Origin: DAOTXK01 sp034430555
GTDB taxonomy: Bacteria > Chloroflexota > Anaerolineae > Aggregatilineales > Ch27
Direction of reading: 5' to 3'
Length of the DNA stretch: 6,882 nucleotides
Assembly (NCBI GenBank): GCA_034430555.1
Contig: DAOUEM010000572.1
Span: 1-6,882, forward strand
Shown here one piece after another: positions 5,645 through 6,882 of the stretch. Position numbers and translations under genes: made by a program. The number at the start of each line of letters is the position of its first letter. The stretch's first letter is position 1. The notes under the pieces were generated by a model that worked only from the letters and a program-made list of their open reading frames with translations, did no database searches and was not told where the DNA came from.

Positions 5645-6882
5645 CTAGGGCAGCAAGGCGCGCAGTTTATCGCGCACGGTCGGACCAAACAGCAGGTCCA
5701 CCGCTCGCAGCGATAGACTGCGCTTGATTGCGTTATACGGATACCAGAACGGCTCAAACGGCAGCCGGAACCGGTCCACGTTGATTGTCTTGGCATAGGT
5801 CACGGCCAGCAAACCCTCTTTGCCCTGCGTGCGCCCGTAGCCGCTTTCCTTTACGCCGCCCCAGGGGACTTCCGCCGCGCCGCTCACGATCAGGTGCTCG
5901 TTGATCGAAGCGCTGCCGACGTGCAATTGTCGGGCCACGCGCCATCCCCGAGACCGGTTGCGGGTCCACACGCTGGCCGTCAACCCGAAGGCGCTGTGAT
6001 TGGCACGGCGGATGGCTTCCGTATCATCCTCGACCACCGTCACTGCCAGCACCGGGCCGAAGGTCTCCTCCTGGGAGATGCGCATACCCGGGGTCACACC
6101 CGACAGAATCGTCGGCGCGTAAAACAGGCCGGCTTTTTCCAGCCTGTACCCGCCGCTAATCACCGTCGCGCCCTGCTCGACCGCTTCCCGCACCTGCGCG
6201 TCGACGATCGCCAGTTGGTCGGGCGTGGTCATGGCCGCCAGTGACCGGTACGGCCCGCCGTCCGCCGACACGATATGACGCTCGATCGTCCGCTGCAAGG
6301 CGACCAGGAGTCGATCCGCCACGGCCCGCAACACAAACACCCGCTCGACCGAGGCGCACGTCTGCCCGGCGTTGAACATGCCGCTCCACACGATGCCCTC
6401 GGCGGCATAGTCGATGTCTGCATCGTCCAGGACAATGGCCGCATCTTTACCGCCCAGTTCCAGTGTCACCGGGATCAGCTTAGCGGCGGCGGCCTGGGCG
6501 ATCTTCTTGCCAGTGGGCACGCTGCCGGTGAAGACGATGTTATCCGGATGCGCCTCGATAAGCGCCGCTCCGACATCGCCATAACCATGCACGATGTGAG
6601 ACACCTCCGGCGGAATGCCCGCTTCGGCGATCACGCGGGCCATCACTTCGCCGATCTGAGTGGCGTATTCGGAAGGCTTATACACCACGCTGTTGCCGGC
6701 CACCAGCGCGGCCGCGATCGGCCCCAGCGACAGGTACAGCGGGTAATTCCAGGGCGCGATCACGAGGGTCACGCCAAAAGGACGCCGCTCGACGACAAAT
6801 TTGCGCTGTGGGATAAGGCGCACCGGCACCACTTGCGGCGCCAGTACGCTTGCCGCAGCCCGCCGGTAAAAGGCAATCTGCT
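5645..6882 (-). CDS. Aldehyde dehydrogenase (NAD(P)-dependent), N-terminus cut by the window edge
   Basis: The 411 visible residues cover most of an ALDH-superfamily enzyme that oxidises an aldehyde to an acid using NAD(P)+. The frame is open to the right edge (QIAFYRRAAASVLAP before the GTG at 6832), so that GTG is internal. About 80-100 N-terminal residues are missing. Counting from the edge, the key residues are Asn45 (APWNYP), Lys68 (YKPSE), general base Glu141 (LELGGKD), nucleophile Cys175 (AGQTCAS) and Glu272 (EETFGPVL), so the enzyme looks active. The C-terminus, with PFEPFWYPYNAIKRSLSLRAVDLLFG, resembles the ALDH family 15/22-like branch more than succinate-semialdehyde or betaine enzymes. 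The substrate cannot be told; a medium or long aliphatic aldehyde is a guess. The TAG stop is 56 nt from the AttH-like gene, so the two could be co-transcribed. Confidence 0.92.
   Translation of the reverse strand, partial: QIAFYRRAAASVLAPQVVPVRLIPQRKFVVERRPFGVTLVIAPWNYPLYLSLGPIAAALVAGNSVVYKPSEYATQIGEVMARVIAEAGIPPEVSHIVHGYGDVGAALIEAHPDNIVFTGSVPTGKKIAQAAAAKLIPVTLELGGKDAAIVLDDADIDYAAEGIVWSGMFNAGQTCASVERVFVLRAVADRLLVALQRTIERHIVSADGGPYRSLAAMTTPDQLAIVDAQVREAVEQGATVISGGYRLEKAGLFYAPTILSGVTPGMRISQEETFGPVLAVTVVEDDTEAIRRANHSAFGLTASVWTRNRSRGWRVARQLHVGSASINEHLIVSGAAEVPWGGVKESGYGRTQGKEGLLAVTYAKTINVDRFRLPFEPFWYPYNAIKRSLSLRAVDLLFGPTVRDKLRALLP

Overview
The window (about 58-60% GC in its genes by eye, with one AT-rich upstream block) looks like ordinary bacterial chromosome. 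The best guess for the host is a Chloroflexota (Anaerolineae-like) bacterium. That rests on the combination of a YceD/DUF177 gene directly upstream of a compact primary sigma factor, a small HTH_34-type regulator paired with a 4-TM membrane protein, and a secreted L,D-transpeptidase with an SH3-like region. This placement comes from family recognition, not from a search.

Layout. 1-407: no recognisable gene; AT-rich from about 110. It holds a near-consensus promoter (TTGACA, 17 bp, TACAAT) at 188-216 with a palindrome on the predicted start point. 408-2140 (+): a DUF177/YceD protein and a primary sigma factor (RpoD/SigA type) in one likely operon, ended by a strong hairpin at 2174-2206 that can serve both strands. 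2252-3042 (-): a two-gene operon of a 4-TM membrane protein and a winged-helix regulator with overlapping ends. It is driven by a good promoter at 3096-3124 followed by a cluster of palindromic half-sites (3060-3084) that looks like an operator. 3192-4262 (-): secreted YkuD-type L,D-transpeptidase. 4434-5588 (-): AttH/CrtC-like lipocalin-fold protein with an N-terminal signal anchor. 5645-6882 (-): aldehyde dehydrogenase whose N-terminus lies beyond the right edge.

How they fit together: the left half is housekeeping gene expression (rRNA/ribosome-linked DUF177 plus the main sigma factor). The regulator and membrane protein look like a self-contained autoregulated pair. The right half holds two envelope or extracytoplasmic proteins and a metabolic oxidoreductase, with no evident shared pathway.

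The most notable observation is an in-frame amber codon near the start of the membrane-protein gene. The well-placed ribosome binding site and ATG (3042) lead into TAG at codon 10, after which the same frame stays open for the whole protein. I see no mobile element, CRISPR array, tRNA or rRNA, and no convincing evidence of a wholly new system.
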